From contig NC_064839.1 of NCBI RefSeq assembly GCF_024166365.1, positions 40,498,378 to 40,562,377 of the forward strand: a stretch of 64,000 nt of DNA, in the 5' to 3' direction. The stretch is from Elephas maximus indicus (taxonomy: Eukaryota; Chordata; Mammalia; Proboscidea; Elephantidae). This document shows, piece by piece, positions 21,404 to 31,756 of this stretch; position 1 is the first letter of the stretch; every line of letters begins with the position of its first letter. Under the pieces are notes generated by a model. That model saw only the letters and a program-made list of their open reading frames with translations. It was not told the DNA's origin and searched no databases. The position numbers and the translations under genes are program-made.

Positions 21404-23270
21404 TTCAGAATCTCTGTTTAAGATCATTCCTGGCAAAACTGAGAAGCTTAAAGAGAAGACTTTAAACTGGTAATAATACTTTTTCCCCATAACAAGCACT
21501 TATAACCAGTTTTCCAGGTCACCCTTTTTAAAACATAAAGTCATGTGATCACAAAATCTTCTAAAGTAGAAAGATCTACAATATAAGGGGGTTGAACTAC
21601 TGGAATCTCCCCAAAACAAAGGCATATGACGCTATATTCCATTTTAGTAACATTCACCTTGCATATCATCAAAAGTTACAAACTGAGGCCATTTTTATAC
21701 TTACAAAAGTAGCTCATTTACTAACTTAAAATAGAAATTTACCTAATTTCTCCAAAATGGCTGAGGAACCTTTATTTATTCCATCCCTTTCATTATTTTT
21801 GTTTCCTGTCTCTATTCCATTACATTGGCCCACTGGTCAAAGATTTGTTAAGTGCCTATTACATAGCCAGGCACCCCACAGAGGCAAAGACAGTCAGATA
21901 AGACTTTGTGTAACTGAGTGTATAGTGCAGCAAGTGGGAGAAAGCCAATAAACAAATAAACAAATTACAGAGTGTGATAGTTTGGTTTTGGAGGCAAGGG
22001 CAAGGAACACCACTTGAGATACCAAAGTAAGGGAAGGACTCTGAAGGATTAAAAGAAGCTGTCCATTGAAGACCTGGCGAAGTTTCATATGGAAGAAACC
22101 AGTGCACAGATCCCTGATGAGTATAAGCTTGGTGCATGTTGAGAAACTGAGGCAGACCAGTTTAACAAGCAAAATGAGGAACAAGAAGCAGTACGGGATG
22201 AAGTCGGTGAGGCAGGACACTATCATTAAAGGCCTCATGGGCTTTGGTAAGGAGTTTCTTCTGTGTCAAGAATGGACTGAAAGGGAGCAAGAGTGCAAGC
22301 AAGATGACCAGTTCGGAGGGTATTGTGGGAGTCCAGAGTAGTGGCCACAGAGACTTGGTCAAGAGTGGTAGTAGCAGCAGTAATGGAAAAGTAGATAGCT
22401 TTAAGAAATCCTCAGAAGTCATGCTAAAAATTGTGGGAGTATATTAAATCACCTAAGAAGGGATAGAAATAGAAGAGGGAGTAGGACTAAAGGTGGAGAC
22501 ACTAACATTAAAAGGACAATAGTTACAGGAAGGGAAGCCATTAACAAAGACTAAATGTGGACAGCAAGGTAGGAGGAAACATGGGAGAGTGTGGTATCTG
22601 GGAAGAGAACGTTTCAAAAAGGAAATGGTCAAGTAAGTTAAGTGATACTGAAGGGAAGAATGGCCCTGGATTTAGGAATATGGAGGTGATAAATAACCTA
22701 GAAAAGACCAATTTCTCTGAAGTGATGGGGTCAGAGGCCAGACTGGAATGGGTAGAGTACGGGGAATTTCAGTAAACGACTGACGAAGTATATTTACCCC
22801 TCTCTCTCCCATGAACGCAACTAAAAAATAAAAAGATTGCTCTTTGAGAAAGAGGCCAGTTCCTCCTCCCCCCCAAAATCTATAAATACTAACAACTGTG
22901 CACTCCCCAAGAAAATGGTTGCGTCTGTGTCCATATACTTAACAGTAAAGCACACCAGTTGATAGGCCTCACCCACTAATACATAGCTTTCAATCAGCTT
23001 TTCTGGGGTCTTAAAAACAAACAGCCAAGGATCAACTCACCTTTGAGGAAACCCTTTAATATGAAAGGAAGAGACTAAAGCAGACAAAAAGAAGAAACTT
23101 GGATGGAAGGGGGGAAAACAATTTTCAAACAAACAAACCAAACAGATTTTTATGGGTAAGGATGCTGTACCTATAAAGCAAAAAGAGAATGTTAGGGAAA
23201 GACAGACAAACCAGACAACAAGAAGCTGGTGGAAATAAAAAAATATGACAGCCAAAATAAAAGATGTAAT
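21404..23270. other. RFWD3 intron 1, mostly unassigned
   Basis: Contains an old-repeat-like stretch (GTTAAGTGCCTATTACATAG, near 21848) and a purine-rich region 22040-22770 that leaves open frames on both strands without family resemblance. No splice-bounded exon is seen. Confidence 0.45.
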
Positions 23271-23280
23271 AAAAGGACTA

Positions 23281-23455
23281 AGGAAACCCTGGTGGTGTAG
23301 TGGTTAAGTGCTACTGCTGCTAAACAAAAGGTCAGCAGTTCGACTCCACCAGGCACTCCTTGGAAACTCTATGGGGCAGTTCTACTCTGTCCTGTAGGGT
23401 CGCTATGACTCGGAATCGACTCGATGGCAGTGGGTTTGGTTTTTTTTTTTTTTTT
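23281..23455 (+). mobile_element. AfroSINE
   Basis: AGGAAACCCTGGTGGTGTAG to GTGGGTTTGGT(T)n; TSD aaaaggacta (23271-23280) and aagaaggacta (23456-23466). In RFWD3 intron 1. Confidence 0.92.
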
Positions 23456-24235
23456 AAGAAGGACTAGAAGACAAAACTGAGCAGTGTTCCCCGAAAGTAT
23501 AATAAAAAGATTACTGAATAAGAGAATTAGAAAATCAAGCCAGGATATCCAATATCTGATTAACCAGGGTCCCAGGAAGAATTCAGGCAATGGAGAAGAA
23601 CGTAAAGAAAAACCTCTAATCAAGATGGAACCATAAGGTCTTTTTTTGCAACCAAAAATCTTAACCCAAAATCATTTCAGATGGAAAAAAAGCAGTTTGC
23701 AGACAAATCCTCTGTGATTCCATTTTTAGGACATTTAAAAACAGGCAAAATCATACTATCTGGACTTACAAATATATGGTCTGATTCATCACTATATATC
23801 GTTCCATAGCATAAAGTATATAAAAACACAACAACCCAGTTAACAGGTGTTAAAAACCTACTGAATTATTCACCACAGCTCAAAACAAAATAAAAAACTA
23901 AAAAATACCAGATGCTATAGACTGCATCACTAAAACTTCTGTAGTTACAGCCCTACAGAAGAATCCAACAATTTAAGTACTAGCCAAGAAAGGAATTATA
24001 CTCTTCCAAAATCTCACCAATAAATTCTTCACTACTTCTCTGAAATAATGTTAAATTAAAGCCTTTAATATGTGCTTCTAGGATACAACTACAGCCTCCC
24101 CCAAGTATCTTTCATGACGCAAGGCAAATGGTACAATTCTAGATGTACCCCAGAGGCATAAAGCAAATCAACCTTCTTTAAAACAAAAGCCAGGAGTGGA
24201 CTCCCCTCCTCTTCTCTTCCCCCAAAAAAGCAGAG

Positions 24236-24510
24236 TCTAGAGAGTTGCATTATCCACCATGGTAACTACTAACCACATGCGGCTACTTAGATTTGAATTA
24301 AACAAAATTAAAAGTTAAGTTCCTCAGTCAAATCTAACCACATGCGGCTACTTAGATTTGAATTAAACAAAATTAAAAGTTAAGTTCCTCAGTCACACTA
24401 GTCACATTTAAATGCTCATGTGTCTACTGGCTACCATACTGAACAAAGAAGATACAGATTATTTCCATCATCGCACAAATTTCTATAGAGCATCGCTGTT
24501 CTGGAGTAGA
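24236..24510. mobile_element. DNA-transposon-like repeat with internal 65-bp tandem duplication
   Basis: CTAACCACATGCGGCTACTT, TTCCTCAGTCACACTAGTCAC, TACTGGCTACCATACTG and ATTTCCATCATCGCAC are blocks of a common mammalian medium-reiteration element. A 65-bp unit starting at 24269 is repeated at 24334 with about 62 bases identical. Confidence 0.55.
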
Positions 24511-24769
24511 GCTTCCCAAGCAGTGTGCGGAGCTATTTATTCATCCAGCCCTTGGACTACCCAGAAGTGCCTAGATCAAATGGTCACCCCAAGCCTTAAG
24601 CCACCTTGTCTTCAGAACGCCACATAATGCTATTTTCTATGTGTTCCATGTAAGTTGAGGTTTAAAACGTTAACCTACTCGTCATCTCAGAGCCTACAAA
24701 GCTCGGTCACTCTGATCTCAGTCAATGCCCACAAAAGGCGAGGGTGGAGGCCCCCAATTAGCAAGATAA

Positions 24770-24945
24770 GAATAGGCGGCGAGAAGGCAAGCGGACCTCG
24801 GTTCAAATCCCTGATCTGGGGTTTTCTACCCGTGGGCCCTTAAGCAGGTTTCCTAAACTCTCAGTTCAACTTGTTCATCTGCAAAATAGAGATAATAAAA
24901 GTCTCTACATCGCAGTTGCTTGACGTAAAATTAGGTAACATTTAA
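24770..24945 (+). mobile_element. MIR SINE
   Basis: CGGACCTCGGTTCAAATCCC, then AAGCAGGTTTCCTAAACTCTC, CTTGTTCATCTGCAAAATAG and AGATAATAAAAGTC is the MIR core and 3' part. Lies just downstream of the RFWD3 first exon, in intron 1. Confidence 0.75.
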
Positions 24946-25288
24946 AGTTGCTCCGTGACTTGAGAGCAATTATTTTTAGACGAAGAATCCGAAGCCCCGC
25001 TGCTGGGTACTCGGCTCCTTCCGGTATCGTCCCAAGTTCCAGTCTTCGCCGCGCCCCACTATCCAATCAGGTGCCTCCCCAGCAGCCCCAAAAGAGTGAA
25101 CGTTCGGACGCCTCAGCCCGGACAGTTAGGACCGCGCAGAGCGGCCGAGCCTTCTCAGGCCGCTGGGTTCCATGCCCCCCGCCCCCGCAGCAGACCTCGT
25201 GGGGCGGTTCTAGGCCCCGCATCTAGGGACCAAGCCCGGGCGGAGCCAGAGAGCCTAAGACCAGTGGAGAGGCAAATACCCACCTCAC

Positions 25289-25395
25289 CTAAAGCCGGAA
25301 GGACGCGGTCGATGGCGCGAGCCCGCCGCAGTTGCAGTCGTTATTTCCGAAGGAGTCGGACCACACAGGTCCCAACCCGCCGCTCCCGGAGCGGC
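25289..25395 (-). other. RFWD3: RFWD3 non-coding exon 1 (5' UTR), approximate 5' end
   Basis: On the minus strand the CpG-rich segment ends in a strong splice donor, CTTTAG|GTGAGG, with the exon's last base at 25289. There is no ATG between about 25395 and the donor on this strand, which fits a purely untranslated leader; the first ATG is in exon 2 at 21104. The transcription start cannot be read from the sequence and is placed only roughly, just downstream of the CCAAT-box cluster. Intron 1 is about 4.2 kb. Confidence 0.6.
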
Positions 25396-25660
25396 TCAAT
25401 CCCCCCGCCTGAGCCGCGGGGGTGGCCTGCTCCTATTGGTCAGCACCCACCGGCCAGTGACCAATACCCTCTCTTTTTCTTCCGTTGGTCACCGATGACT
25501 GAAAGAGAGGCGCTCTCATTGGTTGGGCCTTCGTAAACCGATTGGGTGGAACCACGCTCAAGGAAGCCTCGTGCAATTGGTAGAAATCTATGTCAGTCTT
25601 GTCGCGTTCTGCGCGCGATACGAAGGGCAGAAAGTTTTTACCGCCATTTTTTTTGAACTC
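25340..25660 (-). promoter_or_regulatory. RFWD3: RFWD3 CpG-island promoter with NF-Y (CCAAT) cluster, E2F-like and YY1-like sites
   Basis: The GC- and CpG-rich segment spans roughly 24960-25640, with no TATA box at a plausible start. Five CCAAT pentamers lie within 150 bp: inverted (ATTGG) at 25435, 25518, 25541 and 25576, and forward at 25461. A further CCAAT at 25063 is in the island downstream. Further upstream of the gene are a CGCCATTTT YY1-type motif near 25640 and a CTGGCGGGA E2F-type motif near 25657. Multiple CCAAT boxes and no TATA are typical of cell-cycle and DNA-repair promoters; that these sites act is inference. Confidence 0.7.
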
Positions 25661-26158
25661 TGGCGGGATAAAGTTGTGAGAAAAAACTTTCTCGGTCTAT
25701 TGTGAATACAGATGAAAATATTGAAACTATAGCTTCTGCTTCTCCCCAGTACGTTAGTGAAGGAGCTGTTTTTATCCAAAAGACAGTAGCTAATTGAATA
25801 ATTTCAAAATATTGCTTCCGGAATTCCGAAGCCTCTGAGAGGAGTGGGATAATCCCCAATATCTACATGGGGTTGCAGAGCTCATGCAAAAGAGCTTTGC
25901 TACACGATCTCTTCGATCTCAAGCCATTGGAATGGATTTCCTCCTACTAAACAAAGGTCACATCATTTAACAGCAACCATTTTTCACACACCTCGCTCGC
26001 TGGAGGCTTGACAAAAATCTCACTTTTAGAAGAAAGACCTGAAAAAGTAAACCTCAGGCACCAACTGTACAGTGCCAGAATCTTCTTTACTCAGCTGCCA
26101 ATTCTCAGTTGTATTGATAGCAGGGGAGAGCATGGATAATTCAAAGTCATCCACCATC
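25661..26158. other. Upstream flank of RFWD3, no recognised feature
   Basis: GC content drops sharply after the CpG island. No gene on the plus strand is evident opposite to RFWD3. Confidence 0.45.
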
Positions 26159-26176
26159 AAAATACTGACTTTTCAA

Positions 26177-26497
26177 CCCCAAGAGTATGGCCTCTGACAC
26201 TCTTTTAACTCACTACTGAAGTCACTCCTGAGGTTCATGCTTCAGCCAAGAATTAGGCCCATAAAACAAAACTAAATTAAATGAACGCACTAGCTCAGCG
26301 GCAAGGGCCAGGAGGCAAGAGGGGACAGGAAAGCTGGTAATGGGGAACCCAAGGTCAAGAAGGGGACAGTGTTGACATGTCCTGGGGTTAGCAACCTACG
26401 TCACAAAACAATATGTGTATTAATTGCTTAATTAGAAACTAATTTGCTCTGTAAACCTTCATCTAAGGTACAATAAAATAAATTACAACCAAAAAAA
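26177..26497 (+). mobile_element. L1 3' end, second 3' UTR lineage
   Basis: 321 bp with blocks GGGAACCCAAGGTCAAGAAG, TGTTGACATGTCC, CTGTAAACCTTCATCTAAGG, then ACAATAAAATAAATT and A-tail. Perfect 18-bp TSD aaaatactgacttttcaa at 26159-26176 and 26498-26515. Different 3' UTR from the copies at 9606 and 44828, but the same as 52433-53437. Lies upstream of the RFWD3 promoter. Confidence 0.88.
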
Positions 26498-26721
26498 AAA
26501 ATACTGACTTTTCAATATTTTCCTTCTGGTCACCAAAGCAGGTAATAACATTTGTATGTTTTCATTTTCCTGCCCCCTAAGGGAGCTGCGTTGATCTATA
26601 GAATGGCTAATATGAAGAGAAAGGGGTTTTCTTCTATAAACAAACACGGATATATTATGGAGTAAAATGAAAAAAGTTTTGAGTGATTCTCACCTATTAT
26701 GTAACTACTGCATGTTCAATG

Positions 26722-27427
26722 AAGCTCTGGTGGCCCAGTAGTTAAGAGCTCTGCTGCTAACCAAAAGGTCAGCAGTTCGAATCTACTCTTTGGAAACCCT
26801 ATTGAAGCCTCCACTGGGGCTTCCCCAGCTCCACTGCAGACCTCCACCCATTTCTGCTTGCAGCCCTCCAAGCCGCGCTCTCTAACTGGGGTTTGGCCCC
26901 ACCACACGACGATTTAAATTTCGCGCCAGAACCCTGTGCATGCGCCAACCAGCACCTTGGTGCATGCGCAGACCTGAAGCCCTGACCCCGGAACTGAGCA
27001 TCACAGGAGGGGAAGGTATTCTTCAGTACACTGCAGCATCAGATCCCCTTAGCAGAGTGAAGGGTCACTTCTTTTGCAACATGACTCAGCACCCGGATCT
27101 CCAAATATGGGCATGGGGGAGCTCTGGGCTTCGGATTTCAGGCTCCAATCCCTGCCCCCTGGGAACTCAAGGACATTTTGCTTCCAGCTCTCCTGGGGCA
27201 GGGAGTTCCTGGTCTTTGGGTGCTAATGCCCAGGTTGCTCCTTGTTTGCAAAAACAATAAATTATCACTTCTGTTTCCCTTGCAATTGGTGCGTATGTCC
27301 GTCTTCTATCGGCTACTAGGACAGGACAAGAACCTGCATTTGGTTACACTGAGGCAGCTCTACTCTGTCCTGTGGGGTGGCTATGAGTCAGAATTGGCTC
27401 TAGGGTAGTGGATTTGGTTTGGTTTTG
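26722..27427 (+). mobile_element. AfroSINE split by a solo LTR
   Basis: SINE halves 26722-26802 and 27349-27427 surround the LTR at 26803-27348. SINE TSD gcatgttcaatg at 26710-26721 and 27428-27439, perfect. Confidence 0.92.
26803..27348 (+). mobile_element. Solo LTR of the same family, in an AfroSINE
   Basis: 546 bp, TGAAGCC...TGGTTACA, clearly the same family as the LTR at 18384 (shared GCCAGAACCC, CATGCGC, CAATAAAT, TCGGCTACTAGGACAGGACA-type ends) but longer by an internal segment. It sits between GGAAACCCTAT and GGCAGCTCTACTCTG of one SINE. The 4-bp flanks (CTAT, CTGA) are only half matching. Confidence 0.82.
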
Positions 27428-27439
27428 GCATGTTCAATG

Positions 27440-27899
27440 CAGAAAAATTAGACAATGCAGAGAAGTACAGCAGACCTGTGCTACAAGAAACTCTAAAATA
27501 AGTTTTTGTGTTGAGAGAAATTATGCCAGATGAAAACTTAAGAAAGGAATGAAGAGCACCAGACATGATAAATATGTGGCTAACTATAAGAGACTGATTT
27601 TTTCTTTTGATTTCTTTAAAATAAACGTGACTCCTTAAAGCTAAAACTATAATATTGTGGGGTTTATAATGTATGTAATGCAATATGCATAACAATTATA
27701 ACGTAAAAGATAGGAGGGTAAAGGGACCCAAATAATTGAAAGACGTTTACATTTTATGTGAAGTGGTACCATATTATGTCTAAGTAGACGGTGAAAAAGA
27801 ATGAGGATTGTAATTCCTAGAGCAACCACTAGAAATATAAAGTAAAGAGGTAAACATAAAAAGTCCGTTTGATAAGTTAATGTGAAATTCTAAAAAATA
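27440..27899. other. Intergenic, no recognised feature
   Basis: AT-rich, possibly the left part of the old L1 that becomes recognisable at 27900. Confidence 0.4.
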
Positions 27900-29030
27900 T
27901 TTAATAAATCACAAAGGAGGTGAAAATGGAGAAACAAAGAAGCAAAACACAGGTGAATAAAACAAAACAGATAGTAAAATGATAGACCTAAATCCAACCA
28001 ATATCAATAATGGTGAGATACTGAATGCTATCTCCCTAAGATCAGAAATAAGACAAAGATGTGAACCCTCACTACTTCTGTGTAATATTGGACTGGTCGG
28101 GAAGTGGAAGAAAGCAAGGAAAAAAAGAAAAGGACATAAAGATAAAAAAGGGAAAAGCAAAAGTATCTCTATTCACAGATGACATTGTTAATGTGGAAAA
28201 TCCAACCCCAAAATCAAAAACCAAACCTGTTGCCATTGAATCAATTTCTGACAAAGCATTACTAAAATAAATTAGTGAATTTAGCAAGGTAGTAGGAAAC
28301 AAGGTCAAGATACACAAATCAGTTTCATTTTTATGTATTAGTGGCAAAAAACTGGAAAATGTTAGAATAAAAAATCAAAATATGAATAAATGCAATAAAA
28401 GATACATAAGACTTCTGCACTAAAAATGACAAAACATTGCTGAGAGAAATTAAAGAGGAACTAAATAAATGGGGAGATATAGCAAGTTCCTGGATTGGAA
28501 ACTCAGTATCGCTCGTGTAACCCAAATTGATTAATGCAATCTCAGCAGATTTTTTTGCGTAGAAATTGTCAAGCTTATTCCAAAATTCATATGGAAGTGC
28601 AAAGGCCCTAGAATAGCCAAAACAAACTTGAAAGGAAGAGCGAAGTTGTAACACTAACACATCCTGATTTCAAGATTTGTTATAAAACTATAGTAATCAA
28701 GACAGTGTGATACTGGAATAAAGATAGACAAGCAGATAAATCAAAGATCAATCAAAGAGAACAGAAAGTCCAGATAGAGACTCACATTTATGGACAACTG
28801 TTTTTCCACAAAAATCGAAAAGCAGCAGAGAAAGGATAGCCTTTTTAACAATAAAAAAATGAACTTCAATTCTTATACAAAAATTAACTCAAAATAGATG
28901 ATAGACCTTAGTTAGGCAAAGATTTTGTAGATATGACTCCGAAAAGCACAGTTCATAAAAGCAAAAATTGATAAATTGGATTTCATCAAAATTTAACACT
29001 TCTGCTTTTCAAAAGACACCCAAAAAAAAA
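27900..29030 (+). mobile_element. Old L1 ORF2 fragment (RT region)
   Basis: Degenerate L1 RT region: wording for IRSEIRQRCEPSLLL (RQGCP motif region) near 28050 and an FTDDIVNVENP version of the FADD motif near 28180, followed by the ORF2 thumb region to about 29030. A short AfroSINE remnant is embedded at about 28206-28252. Confidence 0.7.
28206..28252 (-). mobile_element. AfroSINE 3' remnant in old L1
   Basis: AAAACCAAACCTGTTGCCATTG followed by AATCAATTTCTGAC is the RTE-like end of the SINE; only about 47 bp. Confidence 0.55.
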
Positions 29031-29121
29031 GAACCATAAACAGATAGTGAATGCCAGTTAATGATATATATGGTGAAGTATTTAGGGATAAAGTGTACTG
29101 ATGCCTGAGATTTTCTTTTTC

Positions 29122-29738
29122 TTTTGTCATTTCTACGTTTTTATTGGAGCTGAATAGTCTTCCCCTCAGTCCATATGGCTTCTGGTACAGGCTGTGTGCC
29201 ATCTTTCAGACCACAAGGCCCCATCACCAAGCCAGGAGAGATTAACATCCGTTCACTCCGGAACGTAATTCAGCATTAAGCTGCAGACACAGTGGGCTCT
29301 GTCGTCACTCTGGAACCTCTGTTTGCACACTTGGCCTTCACAGGACATTTCCCGGTGGAGGTCATCCCCTTGGACCCAGGGGGTACAGCCTCCGTTCTTC
29401 TTTTCTCCCTTCTAGATGCAGGTGAGTCTGCCATTGTCCCAGGTTGCCAAACTGTTGCATTTTCTGTTACCCAGGCCTTTGTTATCTTCTTGAAATTCTT
29501 CTCAATTCTTAAATTTAATAAGGTAGTTTCTTAGACTGCTCTATGTGTGGGTCATGAAAGAATCCCCATTTGCTCAATCACTTTCTGTGGCTTCAGCAAC
29601 TTGGCTAACTTATGAGTAGCAAAATCAATACCAAAGGCCAGCATGTAGCCCTTGAAATTGTCCCTGCTCAGTAGGTTACAGGTGCTGCTGAGGTCAGAGG
29701 ACACGGCAGGGTCTTGAGGCAAATGTGGGCTGGCAGTG
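29122..29738 (-). pseudogene. RBP7: RBP7 processed pseudogene
   Basis: An intronless copy of a cellular retinol-binding protein mRNA lies on the minus strand. The 5' end reads SSDLSSTCNLLSRDNF, then KGYMLAFGIDFATHKLAKLL and KPQKVIEQ, the signature of the RBP7 branch rather than RBP1 or RBP5. Homology continues out of frame through segments corresponding to EEFQEDNKGL, TWDNGRLTC, GEKKN and CEGQVCKQ, with several frameshifts and stops; the initiator ATG is GTG. A 3' UTR-like tail with AATAAA (minus strand) and an A-rich end near 29122 completes a retrocopy, made by L1 machinery. It lies between RFWD3 and MLKL and is certainly not translatable as a whole. Confidence 0.8.
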
Positions 29739-29881
29739 TGATTTTCTTTTAAATACATAAAAAATTAAGGTGGGTTAAGGGATAGAAAGAGGCATGAATA
29801 GGTGGATAGGTGTATGATAAAACAAACATGTTAAAAATATTAGTTGTAGAATTTAGGTGGTAGGTATATAGGCACTAAGAG

Positions 29882-30080
29882 ACCCCTTGTAGCACAGCAG
29901 TTAAAGCGCTTAGCTGCTAAGTGGAAGGTCAGTGGTTCAAACCCACCAGCTGCTCTGCAAGAGAAAGATGAGGCAGTCTGCTTCTGTAAAGATTTACAGC
30001 CTTGGAAATTCTATGGAGCAGTTCTACTCTATCCTACAGGGTCGCTATGAGTCAGAATCTACTCAACCGCAGTGGGTTTT
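29882..30080 (+). mobile_element. AfroSINE, long subtype
   Basis: TSD tatataggcactaagag (29865-29881) and tatataagcactgagag (30081-30097). Includes GGCAGTCTGCTTCTGTAAAG of the long form. Confidence 0.9.
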
Positions 30081-30854
30081 TATATAAGCACTGAGAGTAC
30101 AATCACTTCTATGAACTCGTAAATAAATGTAGGGAAAATTAGGTACAGGGCCTTGGAAGGTGCCCTGTGCAAGTGAGTGGTCCTGAAGATTAAGCTTTAT
30201 TAGTTTCACAGGAAATCCACCTCTGCCTGTGGATCTGCCCAAAGTGAGAATAATTAATCTACAGGGGAGAATTTTCACTGTAACTCCTGCAGTTTAAGAG
30301 GACAGAGGAATTGAAAGACGAAAATAGCAGTACCTGATAAGCTGTAGAAAAGAATCACGTTAAATGCTCTCAACATGTGTTTATTCTGCATTTTTTTTTT
30401 AATTTATAGAAAAAACATGTTCTGGGCTAAAAAAAGAAACTAAGGATAAGTAAAAGATAAAAAAAAAAGAACAGAAATCAATCATTTTGCTTCCCAAAGG
30501 TGATTACTAGAATATAAGCTCCAAATCTTTTTTTTTTTTTTACTACTGCCTTCTCAGTAATTGGAACAGTGCCCAGTACACTTGCTATTGAATGATTTGA
30601 GATGAGTTCTAGGATAAAATACAACATACAGAAGTAGGCGTTAGTGTGTCCTAGGCAAAGGATATGTGTCTGTCAGTTTGTCGTACTGCGGGGGCTTGCG
30701 TGTTGCTGTGATGCTGGAAGCTATGCCACCGGTATTCAGATACCAGCAGGGTCAACCACGGAGGAGAGGTTTCAGCTGAGCTTCCAGACTAAGACAGACT
30801 AGGAAAAAGGACCCGGCAGTCTACTTCTGAAAAACATTAGCCAGTGATAAACTT

Positions 30855-31022
30855 ATGAATAGCAGTAGAACATTGTCTGATATAGTGCTGGAAGATGAGC
30901 CCCCCAGGTTGGAAGGCACTCAAAAGATGACTGCGGAAGAGCTGCTTCCTCAAAGTAGAGTTGACCTTAATGACATGGATGGAGTAAAGCTTTCAGGACC
31001 TTCATCTGCTGATGTGGCATGA
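30855..31022 (+). CDS. RTE leader ORF (ORF1-like, 55 aa)
   Basis: Starts MNSSRTLSDIVLEDEPPRLE and runs without interruption to TGA at 31020-31022. The stop overlaps the start codon of the main ORF as ATGA. C. elegans RTE-1 has a comparably short first ORF overlapping the second, so a real coding or translational-coupling role is plausible. The second long copy (near 60488) shows the same region in degraded form. Confidence 0.5.
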   Translation: MNSSRTLSDIVLEDEPPRLEGTQKMTAEELLPQSRVDLNDMDGVKLSGPSSADVA

Positions 31023-31570
31023 CTCAAAATGAGAACAGCTGCAAACATCCATTAATAATTGGAACCTGGAATGTACAAAGTATGAATCTAGGAAAATTGG
31101 AAATAGTCAAAAATGACATGGAACTCATAAACATCTATATCCTAGGCATTAGAGAGCTGAAATGGACTGGTATTGGCCATTTTGAATCGGACAATCATAT
31201 GGTCTACTATGCTGAGAATGACAACTCGAAGAGGAATGGTGTTGTATTCATCGTCAAAAAGAATGTTTCAAGATCTATCCTGAAGTATAACGCTGCCAGT
31301 GATAGGTTAATATCCATATGGCTACAAGGAAGACCAGCTAATACGACTGTTATTCAAATTTACACACCAACCACTAGGGTCAAAGATGAAGAAATAGAAG
31401 ATTTTTATCAGCTGCTGCAGTCTGAAATTGATCGAACATGCAATCAAGATGCATTGATAATTACTGGGGATTGGAATGTGAAGGTTGGAAACAAAGAAGA
31501 AGGATCAGTAGTTGGAAAATATGGCCTTGGTGATAGAAACAATGCCAGAGATCGAATGATAGAATTTTGA
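31019..31570 (+). pseudogene. RTE endonuclease domain fragment
   Basis: 183 residues of APE-like endonuclease. Visible are GTWNVQSMNLGKLE (N-terminal Asn), LGIRELKWTG (catalytic Glu), IYTPTT and ITGDWNVKVGN (catalytic Asp/Asn). It ends at TGA where the copy near 61190 has TGC (Cys), so the stop is a point mutation and the following sequence continues the domain in pieces. The His-containing C-terminal motif lies after the stop. Confidence 0.85.
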
Positions 31571-31756
31571 AAGACCAACAACTTCTTCATTGCAAATACC
31601 TTCTTTCACCAACATGAATGGCAACTATACACATGGACCTCACCAGATGGAACACACAGAAATCAAATTGACTACATCTGTGGAAAGAGACAATGGAAAA
31701 GCTCAATATCATCAGTCAGAACAAGGCCAGGGGCTGACTGTGGAACAGACTATCAA

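Noticed and set aside
21757..22775. Cluster of open frames on both strands in RFWD3 intron 1 that could be a nested gene
   Set aside because: Frames overlap on both strands, lack splice signals and family motifs, and sit in repeat-like purine-rich sequence.
25096..25536. Open frame of 146 codons on the plus strand (and a 92-codon one beside it) in the CpG island
   Set aside because: GC-rich promoter sequence leaves long frames by lack of stops; composition is Arg/Pro-rich and shows no family. It lies opposite RFWD3 exon 1.
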